NCBI GenBank assembly: GCA_022414725.1
Contig: CM039464.1
Coordinates: forward strand, 20,883,820 to 20,947,819
Length of the DNA stretch: 64,000 nucleotides
Direction: 5' to 3'
Source of the DNA: Microglena sp. YARC
Lineage: Eukaryota; Chlorophyta; Chlorophyceae; Chlamydomonadales; Chlamydomonadaceae
In this document: piece after piece, positions 20,547-31,600 of the stretch
Layout: each line of letters opens with the position of its first letter
How positions within the stretch are numbered: the stretch's first letter is position 1
The notes under the pieces: model-generated
Told to the model about the DNA's origin: nothing
Database searches by the model: none
Seen by the model: only the letters and a program-made list of their open reading frames with translations
Position numbers and translations under genes: made by a program

Positions 20547-20744
20547 TCAGGTACCCACACATTCATCCTTAGAGATCCTTTCCAAGTCAGAAGCGTAACT
20601 CTCAATATGTCCACCCTTGCACTTCTCACGGCTCAAAAGTCTGCCATGGCGACCCCTGTCTGGTAGATCGCTGTTTGCTCTAGAGCGTACAAAGTTGAAG
20701 CTCAACTGACGGGCCAGGGCATAGATTGAGGTGTCGTTAGGCAA
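20547..20744 (-). CDS. Unrecognised 65-codon ORF
   Basis: Reads SIYALARQLSFNFVRSRANS, then DLPDRGRHGRLLSREKCKGG. Complexity is protein-like, but there is no known domain and no resolved splice partners. Could be an exon or a retroelement scrap. Confidence 0.25.
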   Translation of the reverse strand: MPNDTSIYALARQLSFNFVRSRANSDLPDRGRHGRLLSREKCKGGHIESYASDLERISKDECVGT

Positions 20745-20783
20745 TCAAGCCAGCCCATGATGGCATGTAACTTGGACTTGAAC

Positions 20784-20880
20784 TTGGTTACATAGCTACA
20801 GCCAGCAATTTGGCTGCTCGCCGTCTTCCGCAGTAAAAAACATTACCACCAGGAAAATGTAAACGCGAACAAATCACTAG
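20784..20880. repeat. Dispersed element with GCCGTCTTCGGC hairpin, copy 1
   Basis: Words ACTTGAACTTGG, ATAGCTACAGCCAGCAATTT, GGCTGCTCGCCGTCTTC, GCAGTAAAAA and GAAAATGTAAACGCGAACAA. Copies at 22892-22998, 24578-24640, 35503-35578 and 46058-46118. Element class unknown. Confidence 0.65.
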
Positions 20881-21740
20881 ATGGCATGTAAACTCAGTGT
20901 ATCATATCCCACAGAATGCGTGTAATTAATCAACACGTATCCCTAGGGTGGTAGCATTTCGATAATGGATGTTTCAACATCCATAATACAAATTATACAT
21001 TTATAAATGTTGGTTCCCGCATAAACATTTTTGCCTACGAATGGACAAGCCTTATGGTAACATGATTTCTGTCACACTCTAGACACGAGCTTGCCTGCTT
21101 CTTGTTGTCAACAAGTTCTAGGTAATCCCTCTCTGTTCATGCACTGCCCATTCGGGGAGTGGTATATTTACTAGCCTGTCTAAGACCGTGCAGTATTTTT
21201 TTGTTTCCAAGCTTTCTTGCACTCTTTTGTTGCCGAACGAAAGATGGTCTAAGGACCCATCTAGGATGTTGTGGTGTGGCCTTGTATTGGGGCAACAATG
21301 GCTTTCCTATTACAATGAAACGTACGGTGATGTATTTATGGTGGGCATATGCGATTCGTGCTATATTACGGCCAGCCATCCATACATGTATGTATGCACA
21401 TATGTATGTATGTTACTGTCCATGCTTTTTGTTTTGCCTGATCTTGCTTGCAACCTACTATCTGAATGTATTCTACGTGAAATGCTAGATCCTAGTATCT
21501 GACCAATAGATTGGCTAGTCACAGTACGGTTCTAGTCGTGAATCTGTTGAGAGTATTCCCTCTTGAGCGCACATGCTCATCATTCCCCAAGGCTTAATTA
21601 GCTTGAGGGAAGTTGCATTCACCCCAAGGTTTCATAACCATCTTTTTCGGGCATTTCCTTGCATATTTTCTTAGGTCGACCTTAGTGTTCAGGATTTACT
21701 TTGATACCGTGCAGCGAGGCTGGTGTTGCTGGTAATTGTT

Positions 21741-21810
21741 GGACCATGCAGTTCGGGTGCCTTCTAGGCATTTAATTAGATGTCCACAAGGCACCCGAAC
21801 TGCATGGTCC
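21741..21810. repeat. Perfect 23-bp inverted repeat
   Basis: Arms GGACCATGCAGTTCGGGTGC CTT (21741-21763) and its exact complement (21788-21810) with a 24-base loop. Confidence 0.97.
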
Positions 21811-22891
21811 ATCACATTGGCCCGGCACTTTGAGTATGTGGGCTAGGGGACTTTTCTACGCACTTAGAGTTCTGCCTGGGAACCAGAACGCTCCTTCCAC
21901 GATTCCCTTGGAAAGGAGGGACGGTTGCACTGCAGGGTACACAGTTCACTGTTGTTGGCTTCTTCCCTCGTTTTGGGCCACCCCATGGGGATGTGGTAGG
22001 AACCGTGCATTAGTCTAGTCCTTCTAAACCTTGTACTCCCTAGTTGACACCTCTTTTAGTAGCTAACATAGCCGTTCAGCTACTCTTGCGTGAGCATATA
22101 TCTTGACGCTACGCAACTCGTACACCTGTTTTGTGTCCGAGGATCTTCCTTCCGAGATCTTCTACAGCAGTTGCCTAGAGTCCTTGGTTGGTTTCGTTTG
22201 CACGTGCACAGTCAATCGCATGATGCCTTGGCATCAACTTGAGGCCGCGCGGGGCATAATCCTTGAGGCCGTTGTCTGTTGGTGGACCGGTACCCTAGGT
22301 CTTCTGACAACACCATCAGGCCTCATTGATACAAGCACCTTGGGCGCGTACCTGCTTTGTTCATTCTGCTTGTTGCACTGCTTGATCTTACTTGCAACCT
22401 ACTATCTGCATATATGTCACGTGGGAGTTCGTCTTTGCTAGACTAACAAGCTAAGTCAAGCGGACTTTGGTTGTAAGTGAGTGTGGGAGATGTTGGATCT
22501 GAAGGAGTGTGGATAAGAGCATAGAGAACCCAGATCCTGGAGCTGACAGACCTTTGGACTGAGCTAAGTGTGACTCACCTAAGTGTTACTGAGCTAAGTG
22601 TGACGTAGGGAGAGGTACTATGAGGAAGTACCATCCCATTTCAACGGTCCCGGAGGGCCGTTTGCTGAGATCTAACTACCTCTAACTTCCCGGTCTCTGA
22701 CCAGTAGGTCTTGGGAGGTACCAGAAAGGTAATCCATCCCGGACTTACAACCCGGCGGTCGGTTCCTCGGTACCGTGTCAGAAGGGTCACGACCCGGCCC
22801 CAAGGTCCCGATCTGGCGGCGGACCTGCAACGGGAGTTATCCCGTCACAATATATCTATGTTACAGTCCAGGCATACTAGAGAGCATATGT

Positions 22892-22998
22892 ACTTGAACT
22901 TGAACGTGGTTGTATAGCTTCAGCCAGAAATTTGGTTGCTCGCCGTCTTAGGCAGTAAAAACAAATGCCAAGAAAATGTTAACGTGAACAAATCACTT
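22892..22998. repeat. Dispersed element with GCCGTCTT hairpin, copy 2
   Basis: ACTTGAACTTGAACGTGGTT, CTTCAGCCAGAAATTTGG, TTGCTCGCCGTCTTAGGC, AGTAAAAA, GAAAATGTTAACGTGAACAA: same order of blocks as at 20784. Confidence 0.65.
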
Positions 22999-23054
22999 TT
23001 TCATTTTTCCATTTTGTTCTCCTCTTCATATGAACGATACAAACTTGGGATGTG

Positions 23055-23931
23055 TAGGGCTGTCGAGGACTTAATCGCCCGGTACATTTATCGTATGATT
23101 CTCGTGCGATATAAAAACTGACGTCGTACGATATCACGATATTGCCATTTATCGCCCGACTATTGTGCGATATGTAGCGAACTGATTATCGCTCTGATCG
23201 CCCCGTACAGAAACAAACTGAAAAAGAGAAAGAAAAAATCAACTATGCAAACAACCAGCTTGGTATACCGCTTTACGCCCTATTTGGGGGGGGTCCCGGG
23301 TTCGATGCCGGCAGGCGCCTTCATGCTCGCTCGCTCGCAGACGCTCTCAAGGGCAGCATGCCCCATGGCAGCAGCAATGGGAGGGGTGATTGTAATTGTC
23401 CCATTTCATGTCATGCACTGTTGGTGCTATTTGGTGGGCGCTACAGGTGGAAGTGTGGTTTGAGGCTTCAGGACCTATAGATCTAGTGACAGCTCCTCCT
23501 TTTTAACAAGGCTGTATGCTGGCTGTGGACCTGTAGATCTAGTGGCAGCTCCTCCTTTTTAACTTTCCTTCAATAAAACGGGGTCTGGGAGCCTGGGAGC
23601 TACAATAAAATACCGGTAGAACAGTATTAAATTTTGTAGTACACAGTAGTACAGTAAACAAAGTTATACACATAATATTAAATATTAAAAAATATAAAAT
23701 ATATAGTATTAAATATCGTGGTATTGTACGATATATCATTCGATAATAGAGCACGATATTATCATCTTCTCTATCTTCGTCAGGATTGATTTTACTTGTA
23801 TGGACGTGTAAATGGTATTTCCTGTAATATCCTCATGGTCTCATACTGATTTTCAAAAGAAGGACAGGGCGACACGATATTATTACGATCATCGTACGTC
23901 AATTGAAATTATTATGATTGCGACAGCCCTA
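23055..23931. mobile_element. 877-bp TIR element, TAGGGCTGTCG ends
   Basis: Begins TAGGGCTGTCG and ends CGACAGCCCTA. Subterminal CGATAT/ATCGCACGAT palindromes (GTCGTACGATATCACGATA). Flanks GGGATGTG and GTGATATG agree in 6 of 8, compatible with an old hAT insertion. No transposase reading frame seen. Confidence 0.7.
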
Positions 23932-25430
23932 GTGATATGCAGTCTATTTGCCCATTGTAATCGTACAAAAGAAATCGCCAACACTCCTATTCATCCAGCC
24001 ATAGTGATCAAGAAGGGGAGGCAAAATGGGGGTGCTGACTGCTGAGATCTACAGGCTCCTTGTAGTGGTACAAAGAGGATGCTGACATGGAATGGTTACT
24101 TTCAGTGTTACAGAAAGGATGCTGATATCAAATAGTTACTTTCAGCTGTACAGAAATGATGATGAGGTTGAATGATAACATCAAACGAAACACAGAGGAC
24201 TCCATATTTGAAAGGTCACATTGAGGTTACTGGGATGGAATGGTTAATTTCAGCGGTACAGACATTGAGATCGAATAACTTTTAACGATACACAGAAGAC
24301 TCTGAGATTGAATGGTTACAATGGGTGGTGAAGAAAGGGTGATGAGATTGAATGGTAGCCTGTGACGTTATCCTACTAATATATCGGGTTTGATAGTTAT
24401 TTATTTAGCAGCTAAAATTTGATTAGTCAGCTTACTTTAGCTTATGTTTTCATTGAATGTAATTAGTAACTTAGACGCCTTAGAAATAGAAAAATATAAA
24501 ATTTGAAAACGCTGAATTCGAGGATTCGAGGAAGAGAGCATCGCCGATTAACAGAGGAATCTGAGAATAGATACCGGTACATAGATTCAGCCAGCAATTT
24601 GGCTGCTCGCCGTCATCGGCAGTAAAAACTATTATGACCGCCCAGATCAGCTGGCTTTTGGTATTTGTGTTGTGTTGTGTTTGTTGAGTTGCGAGTTGTT
24701 AAGTTGAGTTGAGTTACGAGTTGCTCAGTTGTTGAGTTGCGAGTTGCGAGTTGTTAAGTTGTTATTAATTTTTTGTTGAGTAGTTGTTGATTTGTTGACT
24801 CGCGAGCAGGGTTCTTTAACTAGTAATTTGGTATTTTCAATCAAATCCTTTGGCTGCGTCCTACTATCAACAGAAACCGTAGCCCACTTAAATGGAGTGG
24901 TGGTGGGCCAATTAACTGCTGGGTGAGACGCAAACAACATCCTGAACTTGCGTCTGGGACGCAACGGACCCTCCCATGTTGCTTTGTGTGCACGGTGCTT
25001 TGCGCACGGTGCTTTGTGTGACCGTTGCAGATCCCCAGTACCTCTATGTGACTAATGGAGTGAGTGGCCGAAGTTTTGGGCTACCTGTCCGTCTGGCACA
25101 ACTTTTGTTGGCCCTTAAAGTAGGTTATGTAGTTTGCCATGCAAATACCGGTATATTTTAAAATGTCTACTAAAAAATGTCTACTTTTCAGGTCAAATCT
25201 CGGTACTTCTGATTTTACCAGTTTTACGGTCATTTCGCTCCCCTTCAGATTAATTCGGGTCCAAAAAGTTTTTGTTTTGTTTTTGAAAATATTTAGAAGA
25301 TGAGGGATGAGATTTTGAAGGCGAGGGATGAGATTTGAACTATTCCCGGAGCTGGTCCCGATTTGACGAGGTCACTTCTGTCAATGAAACGCCCTCTGAG
25401 AGGGGAGCCCCCGGGGACTCGGGGAGCCCG
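23932..25430. other. Intergenic with degenerate satellites
   Basis: 24045-24360 holds degenerate roughly 45-bp units (GATGCTGATATCAAATAGTT, ACTTTCAGCTGTACAGAAA). 24578-24640 is copy 3 of the GCCGTC hairpin element. 24660-24800 is GTTGAGTTGCGAGTTG repeats. No gene recognised. Confidence 0.45.
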
Positions 25431-25433
25431 TTG

Positions 25434-25640
25434 TCCGTCCGACCGACCGGACGACCGACCGACCGACCGACCGACCGACCGACCGACCGACGACCGACCG
25501 ACCGACCGACCGACGACACGACCGACCGACCGACGACCGACCGACCGACCGACCGACCGACCGACCGACCGACCGACCGACCGACCGACCGACCGACCGA
25601 AGTGTTACCCCCGTTGTCCGTCCGACCGACCGAAAAATTG
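25434..25640. repeat. (GACC)n microsatellite
   Basis: About 35 GACC units in two tracts with slips, bounded on both sides by CCGTTGTCCGTCCGACCG, a word of the dispersed repeat that continues to 25770. Confidence 0.95.
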
Positions 25641-25770
25641 AAGCCTGACACGTCAGCCAACGGTCTCGTAACAACTCGCTTCCGTCGCCACCTGTCGCTC
25701 CGTCGCGGAACACTCTCCGCCATTTTTAGCGTCGCATGCATAAAAATTGTTGCTAGGCGATTGCGCATCG
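25590..25770 (+). repeat. Dispersed repeat with CACTCTCCGCCA words, copy 3
   Basis: CCTGACACGTCAGCCAACGG, TCTCGTAACAACTCGCTTCC, GTCGCCACCTGTCGCTCCG, AACACTCTCCGCCATTTT; matches 62395-62585 best. It lies about 240 bp upstream of the RPA2 start codon. Confidence 0.7.
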
Positions 25771-26008
25771 CAGGCGGTTGAGCCCAGGGGAGGGGAGGGG
25801 AGGGTGCCAGAAACTGCGCTGGGTGGTGTGGTGTGGTGTGGGGGGCGGGGGCGGGGAGACAGCAACCGGCAACCGTTTCTGTTGCAAAATTTCGAAGTTT
25901 GAATTTTTCCCTCGTGAGGTTTGCTTCAACACTTCCGACTGCACATTTCTGTCTATATCTGATTCCTGCCCTGCCCCGCCCCTCTCCACTTGTATTCCTA
26001 ACATAATC

Positions 26009-28635
26009 ATGAGCTTCGGAATGGGCGACACTCAGATGGCTGGATACATGACTGGGTAAGGTGTTGGGCTTCGTGGAACATGCAGCTCTCCTGCGTTGTC
26101 GCCAACTAACGCAATTCAACTCACCTTGCGCTAACGCATAGCTCTGCAACTCAAGGAGGAGATGCCAAGGTAGGTCGGACCTCGAATTGGCACCCATTCC
26201 ATGCAATGCGTTCAATAGAGCTCTCCGCTGCGCCCATGGCTTAAGCTTTCGCATAACACGAATGCTCAGGCAATTTAGCTGGCGTTCCTGCGATAAATTG
26301 CTTAAGTGATGTGAGAGTTGCTTTCCCGTGCGGGGAGCTCCTGATGCTCATCGATGAAAAGATCTTCACTGTGCCCCGTTCCCTCGTGCCGCAGAGATCC
26401 AACACCTCGCAGACCTTGCGAGCTGTCACTTTCCGCCAGATAATTAAGGACAACATGGACGTCGACAACGACGAGTTCAAAGTGGACCACATCGACGTCA
26501 GCGCGGTAAGGCCCTGGCACGATCCATTGTCTCAGTGCTTGGATTGAATTGAATTGTTACATGGTTTTTCAGCCAACTCTAAGCTGCTCGCCAATCCCCC
26601 CCATGCGATGCCCACGGGAACCAGGGACCGTACTAAGCGGATTATACACTTTAAACATTTGTCCAGGTCTCAGTGCTTCTGTCCACCTGCCTCCGCCACA
26701 GGGGGCGAATGCAACTTTGTTTGGACAAAATTCACCTACCTAACGACTCTAACCCAACCTTTTTTGTACAAATACTTTTGCTGCCTTTTCTACAGCCTTA
26801 GAATCTGCCCACCTTAGCCACAAATATGAAAGACAGAGCCACCATGTGCACGATGCTCCCACTTCCCCCTGGACACTGACAAGCTACCGGCACAATTGGA
26901 GTCCAATAAGGCACCAGGAAACATGTAACCATCATTATCATTGTCAAAGCCATGACAGTCACTCCACTCTCTTCCGCCACTCCACTCCTGCATGCGTGCA
27001 TCCACCCCCACCATCCCAACCTGTATAAATCCACCCACCCACCTACCCACCTGCTCACCTACCCACCCATCCACCCCCGAATCCTGTTGACTATCTGTGG
27101 GTTGGGACAAGGATGTTCAAATGTCTCGAGGAAGATCAGGAGGGGGGAGAGGCAAGGAATGGAAGGGAAGTGCAACAGAGAGAAGGGGAGAGGAGAGGGA
27201 GGCAAAGTGGAGAGGAGATGGAAGGGCAGAGAAGAGGAAAGAAGAGAGGAGAGGGAAGGGGAGAGAAGAGGGGAGGTATGGAGAAAGCGGTCCACTTATC
27301 TGCAGCTTATCCTATACCATACCATTCCGACGGCAATATGATATCATATAATGCCAGTAGTCTGACTAGGCTAAAGTCACCGCTTAAAAATAACATATTA
27401 TGATGCTATTGTATCATATATATGATATATACTTGCCTTTGGTCAACATCATATGATATGCCGGTCCCTAAGTATAACCCATACCATATACATACACTAC
27501 TTTACTTCTGCAGGTCACCAGTATATCACCCCATACCCCCCACCACCCACATGCACCACCCACTTGTGCAGGTCACCAGGATATCACACCTCATACCCCC
27601 CACCACCCACATGCACCACCCACTTGTGCAGGTCACCAGGATATCACACCTCATACCCCCCACCACCCACATGCACCACCCACTTGTGCAGGTCACCAGG
27701 ATATCACACCTCATACCCCCCACCACCCACATGCACCACCCACTTGTGCAGGTCACCAGTATATCACACCTCATACCCCCACCACCCACATGCACCACCC
27801 ACTTGTGCAGGTCACCAGTATATCACACCTCATACCCCCCACCCCCCACATGCACCACCCACTTGTGCAGGTCACCAGTATATCACACCTCATACCCCAC
27901 CACCCACATGCACCACCCACTTGTGCAGGTCACCAGTATATCACACCTCATACCCCCCACCACCCACATGCACCACCCACTTGTGCAGGTCACCAGTATA
28001 TCACACCTCATACCCCCACCACCACATGCACCACCCCACTTGTGCAGGTCACCAGTATATCACACCTCATACCCCCCACCACCCACATGCACCACCCACT
28101 TGTGCAGGTCACCAGTATATCACACCTCATACCCCCCACCACCCACATGCACCACCCACTTGTGCAGGTCACCAGTATATTACACATCATACCCCCCACC
28201 ACCCACATGCACCACCCACTTGTGCAGGTCACCTGTGTAGGAAGGATAGTCAGCATCCAGGAGAAGAGCAACCGCACTTTGTACATGGTTGATGACGGCA
28301 CCGGAAAGATTGAGCTCAGCCAGTGGAGCAACGCTAATGATGAGGAGGTGAGTTTGTGACGATTTATACATCGTAGCAGCTGTAGATATAGGCAGAGAGA
28401 GGGAGAGAGAGAGAGAGACGGTGGACCAAATATTGAGCTGAGCCAGTGGAGCAATAGCACAGAGGAGGATGTGAGGTTGTGACGATAAAGATATTGTGGC
28501 AGCCGTAGATATAGGCAGAGAGAGAGAAAGAGAGAGACGGTGGACCATAAGATTGAGCTGAGTCAGTGAGGCAACAGCACCAATGAGGAGGTGAGTTTGT
28601 GATGGTTTATGTATCGTGGCAGCTGAGTTATAGGC

Positions 28636-28685
<50 letters not shown>

Positions 28686-31600
28686 GCCTAGAAGCTGCTA
28701 CTCATGGCTGAAAATAAAAATAACTATGTAATCTGTACAAGGGGACCCATCTCCTGGGGTGACTCTTAAACACTCAAATGAACAAAAAACATCCTAAACA
28801 ACAAACATCCAAAACAACAAACATCCTAAACAACAAACATCATAAACAACAAACATCATAAACAACAAACATCATATACAACAAACATCATAAACAACAA
28901 ACATCAAAAATAGAAAACACCCTAAATAGAAAACATGAAAGAAAAAACATGAAACAATCGAAAAGAAAAAACATGAAACAATCGTAAAGAAAAAACATGA
29001 AACAATCGCAAAGAAAAAACATGATTAAAAAAGCGGGAAAACCTCCAGCAGCAAACAAATGAACATCTAATATCCTGAACGGCAAAATGAAGAAAAAGCC
29101 AATCGCAACATATCACAACATAACACAACAAATCGCGAGATGGTTGACAAACGATTGACCCACGTAATGTTTAAACTTTGTACAGTCTTTTGATAGCCCG
29201 CTGCTTCACGGGACCTGCCCACGTTTCTGATCACCACAACCAAGCCAATCGCAACAACCGTGTACTCCTTCTCACTTTTGAGCGCAGAAGCCTGACGTCA
29301 GAGTGGGTTCCTACATCCGAGCATACGGAAACCTCAAATCCGTTGATTGTAAGGACGGCAGCAGAAAGACATTCATCAACGCATACAATGTCAAGCCTGT
29401 GCATGACCACAACGAGGTGTGTATGAAGAGAAGTTAACACATACTCTTCCCTACTTTTGGTGCTTGGCCCCAGTGCCAGCAAACAGGCTGGTCCCTTCAA
29501 CCTCATGCCTCGTAATAAGGCGTACTATTTATTTATTTATTTATTACTTCCCTACCTTAAAGACCCTCATGCTTTCATGTTATAAAATAGTATGGTTGGC
29601 TGGCTGTGCTGTTTAGGGTTTAGGGCTTAGTCTTGGCTCGTTAGTGATTTGCTGGGTTTATGCAACGAATCTTCTCTCAGTTTGAAATTAGTTGACTTCA
29701 GTTTGAAATTAGTTGACTTGTATTTGTGTTTGAAATCATTTGAATTGTGTTTGAAATTAGTTGACTTGTGTTTGTTTTTCAGTTTGATATTAGTTGACTT
29801 GTGTTTGAAATTAGTTTACTTGTCCTTGTGTTTGAGTTTGAAATTAGTTGACTTGTACTTGTGTTTGAGTTGGAAATCAGTTTACTTGTACTTGTGTTTG
29901 AGTTGGAAATTAGTTTACTTGTGTTTGAGTTTGAGTTTGAAATCAGTTGACTTGTACTTGTGTTTGAGTTGGAAATTAGTTGACTTGTTCAAGTTGGGAT
30001 GAGACCCGCTGCCCGATGACAGCGAGTCTTCTCAAATATGACCACAAATATGACACTACCGTGTTATCACATGATATTATGCCATCACACGATATCATGT
30101 GATGCCGGAAGTCTGACTAGGCTAAAGACACGATTTGTACACAAGATCATATGATGCAATTTGTATAATTTCATGTATACAACACACTCGTCTCTGGTCA
30201 ACATCATATGATATGCAGGTCCCTACAAAAATGACGCCATTATGTTGCTGCCAACAGCTTCAGGAGCCCCTTATAAACTTCCTTCTTTCAAATAAGAGAC
30301 CCCACTAAGTAAATACCCCCACCCCCACCCCACCACCCCCCTCCCCAAACACACACCACATCCACCACACAAATAAGTGTTACCTTACGTTTCACCTTCC
30401 GAATACTTTGCAGGTGATGTATCACTTCTACCAGTGCATCGCCCAGCACCTGCAGCTCACCAAGGGTTCCCCACCAAGCGTTCCTAGTGCCTCCCCAGCG
30501 GTAAGCTCCTCTGTTACTTTTTGGGGCTGAGTGGTAGGGTCTCTTTTTGAATAGGGTGTTACATGATGCCTGTTCTGAAGGGGCGTGTGTGTGGGAGGGG
30601 GGGGGGGGGGGGGGGGGCTGAGTGGTAGGGTCTGTTGTTGAATAGCGTGTTGCATGATACCTGTGCCGAGGTGTGTGGGGTGGGGGTGGGGGGGGAGCTG
30701 AGTGGTAGGGTCTGTTGACGAATAGCATGATGCCCAGCCGCACTGCCTCCCCAATGGTAAGCTCCACTGTTTCTTTTTGGGGCTACGCATTGCTGCTTCT
30801 AGGCAGCTCCCTTTCCCTGCCCTTGGGCTAGACCTGAAGCTAGCTTGTGCGTTTAAAAGCTGATATAGTGATATGACATGCATGCCACTGCCTTTTGAAG
30901 ATATGTCCAGGCCAAGCATGTCCCTTGAAAGTAGTGAACTACAGATTGTGACTGACTCCCAGAAGTCCCTTGAAAGTAGTGTAGTGTAGTTCATATTGTA
31001 ACTGACTCATAACTCCCAGAAGTCCCTTGAAAGTAGTTTGGTACATATTGTAACTGACTCATAACTCCCAGAAGTCCCTTGAACGTAGTGTAGTACATAT
31101 TGTGACTGACTCATAACTCCCAGAAGTCCCTTGAAAGTAGTGTAGTACATATTGTGACTGACTCATAACTCCCAGAAGTCTCTTGAACGTAGTGTAGTAC
31201 ATATTGTGACTGACTCATAACTCCTAAGTATGTGTTCACTCTATGTTCCTTGAAAGAAGGATTAAAAGTAGTATTGGAAGTAGTAGAATATAGGGAACGG
31301 CAACTAATATAAGTGTCTGAATAACTAATATTAGCATAGTGTCACAATAAGATTAGTTTTTAAAATAAATCAGAATCAACTGACTCACTCACTCACTCAC
31401 CCAACTGGCTCACTTCACTGACTCACTCACTCAACTGCACCACTTCTGTCCCTGTAGCCTGTTAAGAGGGAAGCTACCGCCGGGGCTCCTGCTGCACCTG
31501 CCATGAACTCTGGCGGAAACATCAATGAGGACATGATGGCCATCTACAATGACCCGGAAATCATCGCCAGCCAACCCAGTGGAGTTCACATTGATGAGGT

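Larger units (their letters stand above)
20881..23054. other. Repeat-rich intergenic region
   Basis: No gene recognised. Contains CATGTATGTATG repeats near 21385, the inverted repeat at 21741-21810, two stretches (21410-21480, 22345-22435) sharing TTGCTTGCAACCTACTATCT with the F-box gene intron, and a GC-rich block 22640-22845 (GGTCCCGGAGGGCCG, CACGACCCGGCCCCAAGG) that looks like LTR or UTR sequence but has no partner here. Confidence 0.4.

Noticed and set aside
23275..23320. tRNA-like B box (GGGTTCGATGCCGG)
   Set aside because: No cloverleaf with acceptor and anticodon stems can be drawn around it; at most a SINE scrap.
25340..26254. 304-codon minus-strand ORF with Arg-Ser-Val repeats
   Set aside because: It is the translation of the GACC microsatellite and of the antisense of RPA2 exon 1.
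27500..28230. CRISPR-like regular array
   Set aside because: Units are continuous tandem repeats without unique spacers, in a eukaryotic intron.
27422..28240. 270-codon ORFs of His/Pro repeats before RPA2 exon 4
   Set aside because: They read the acceptor array; kept only as evidence of open frame, not as genes.
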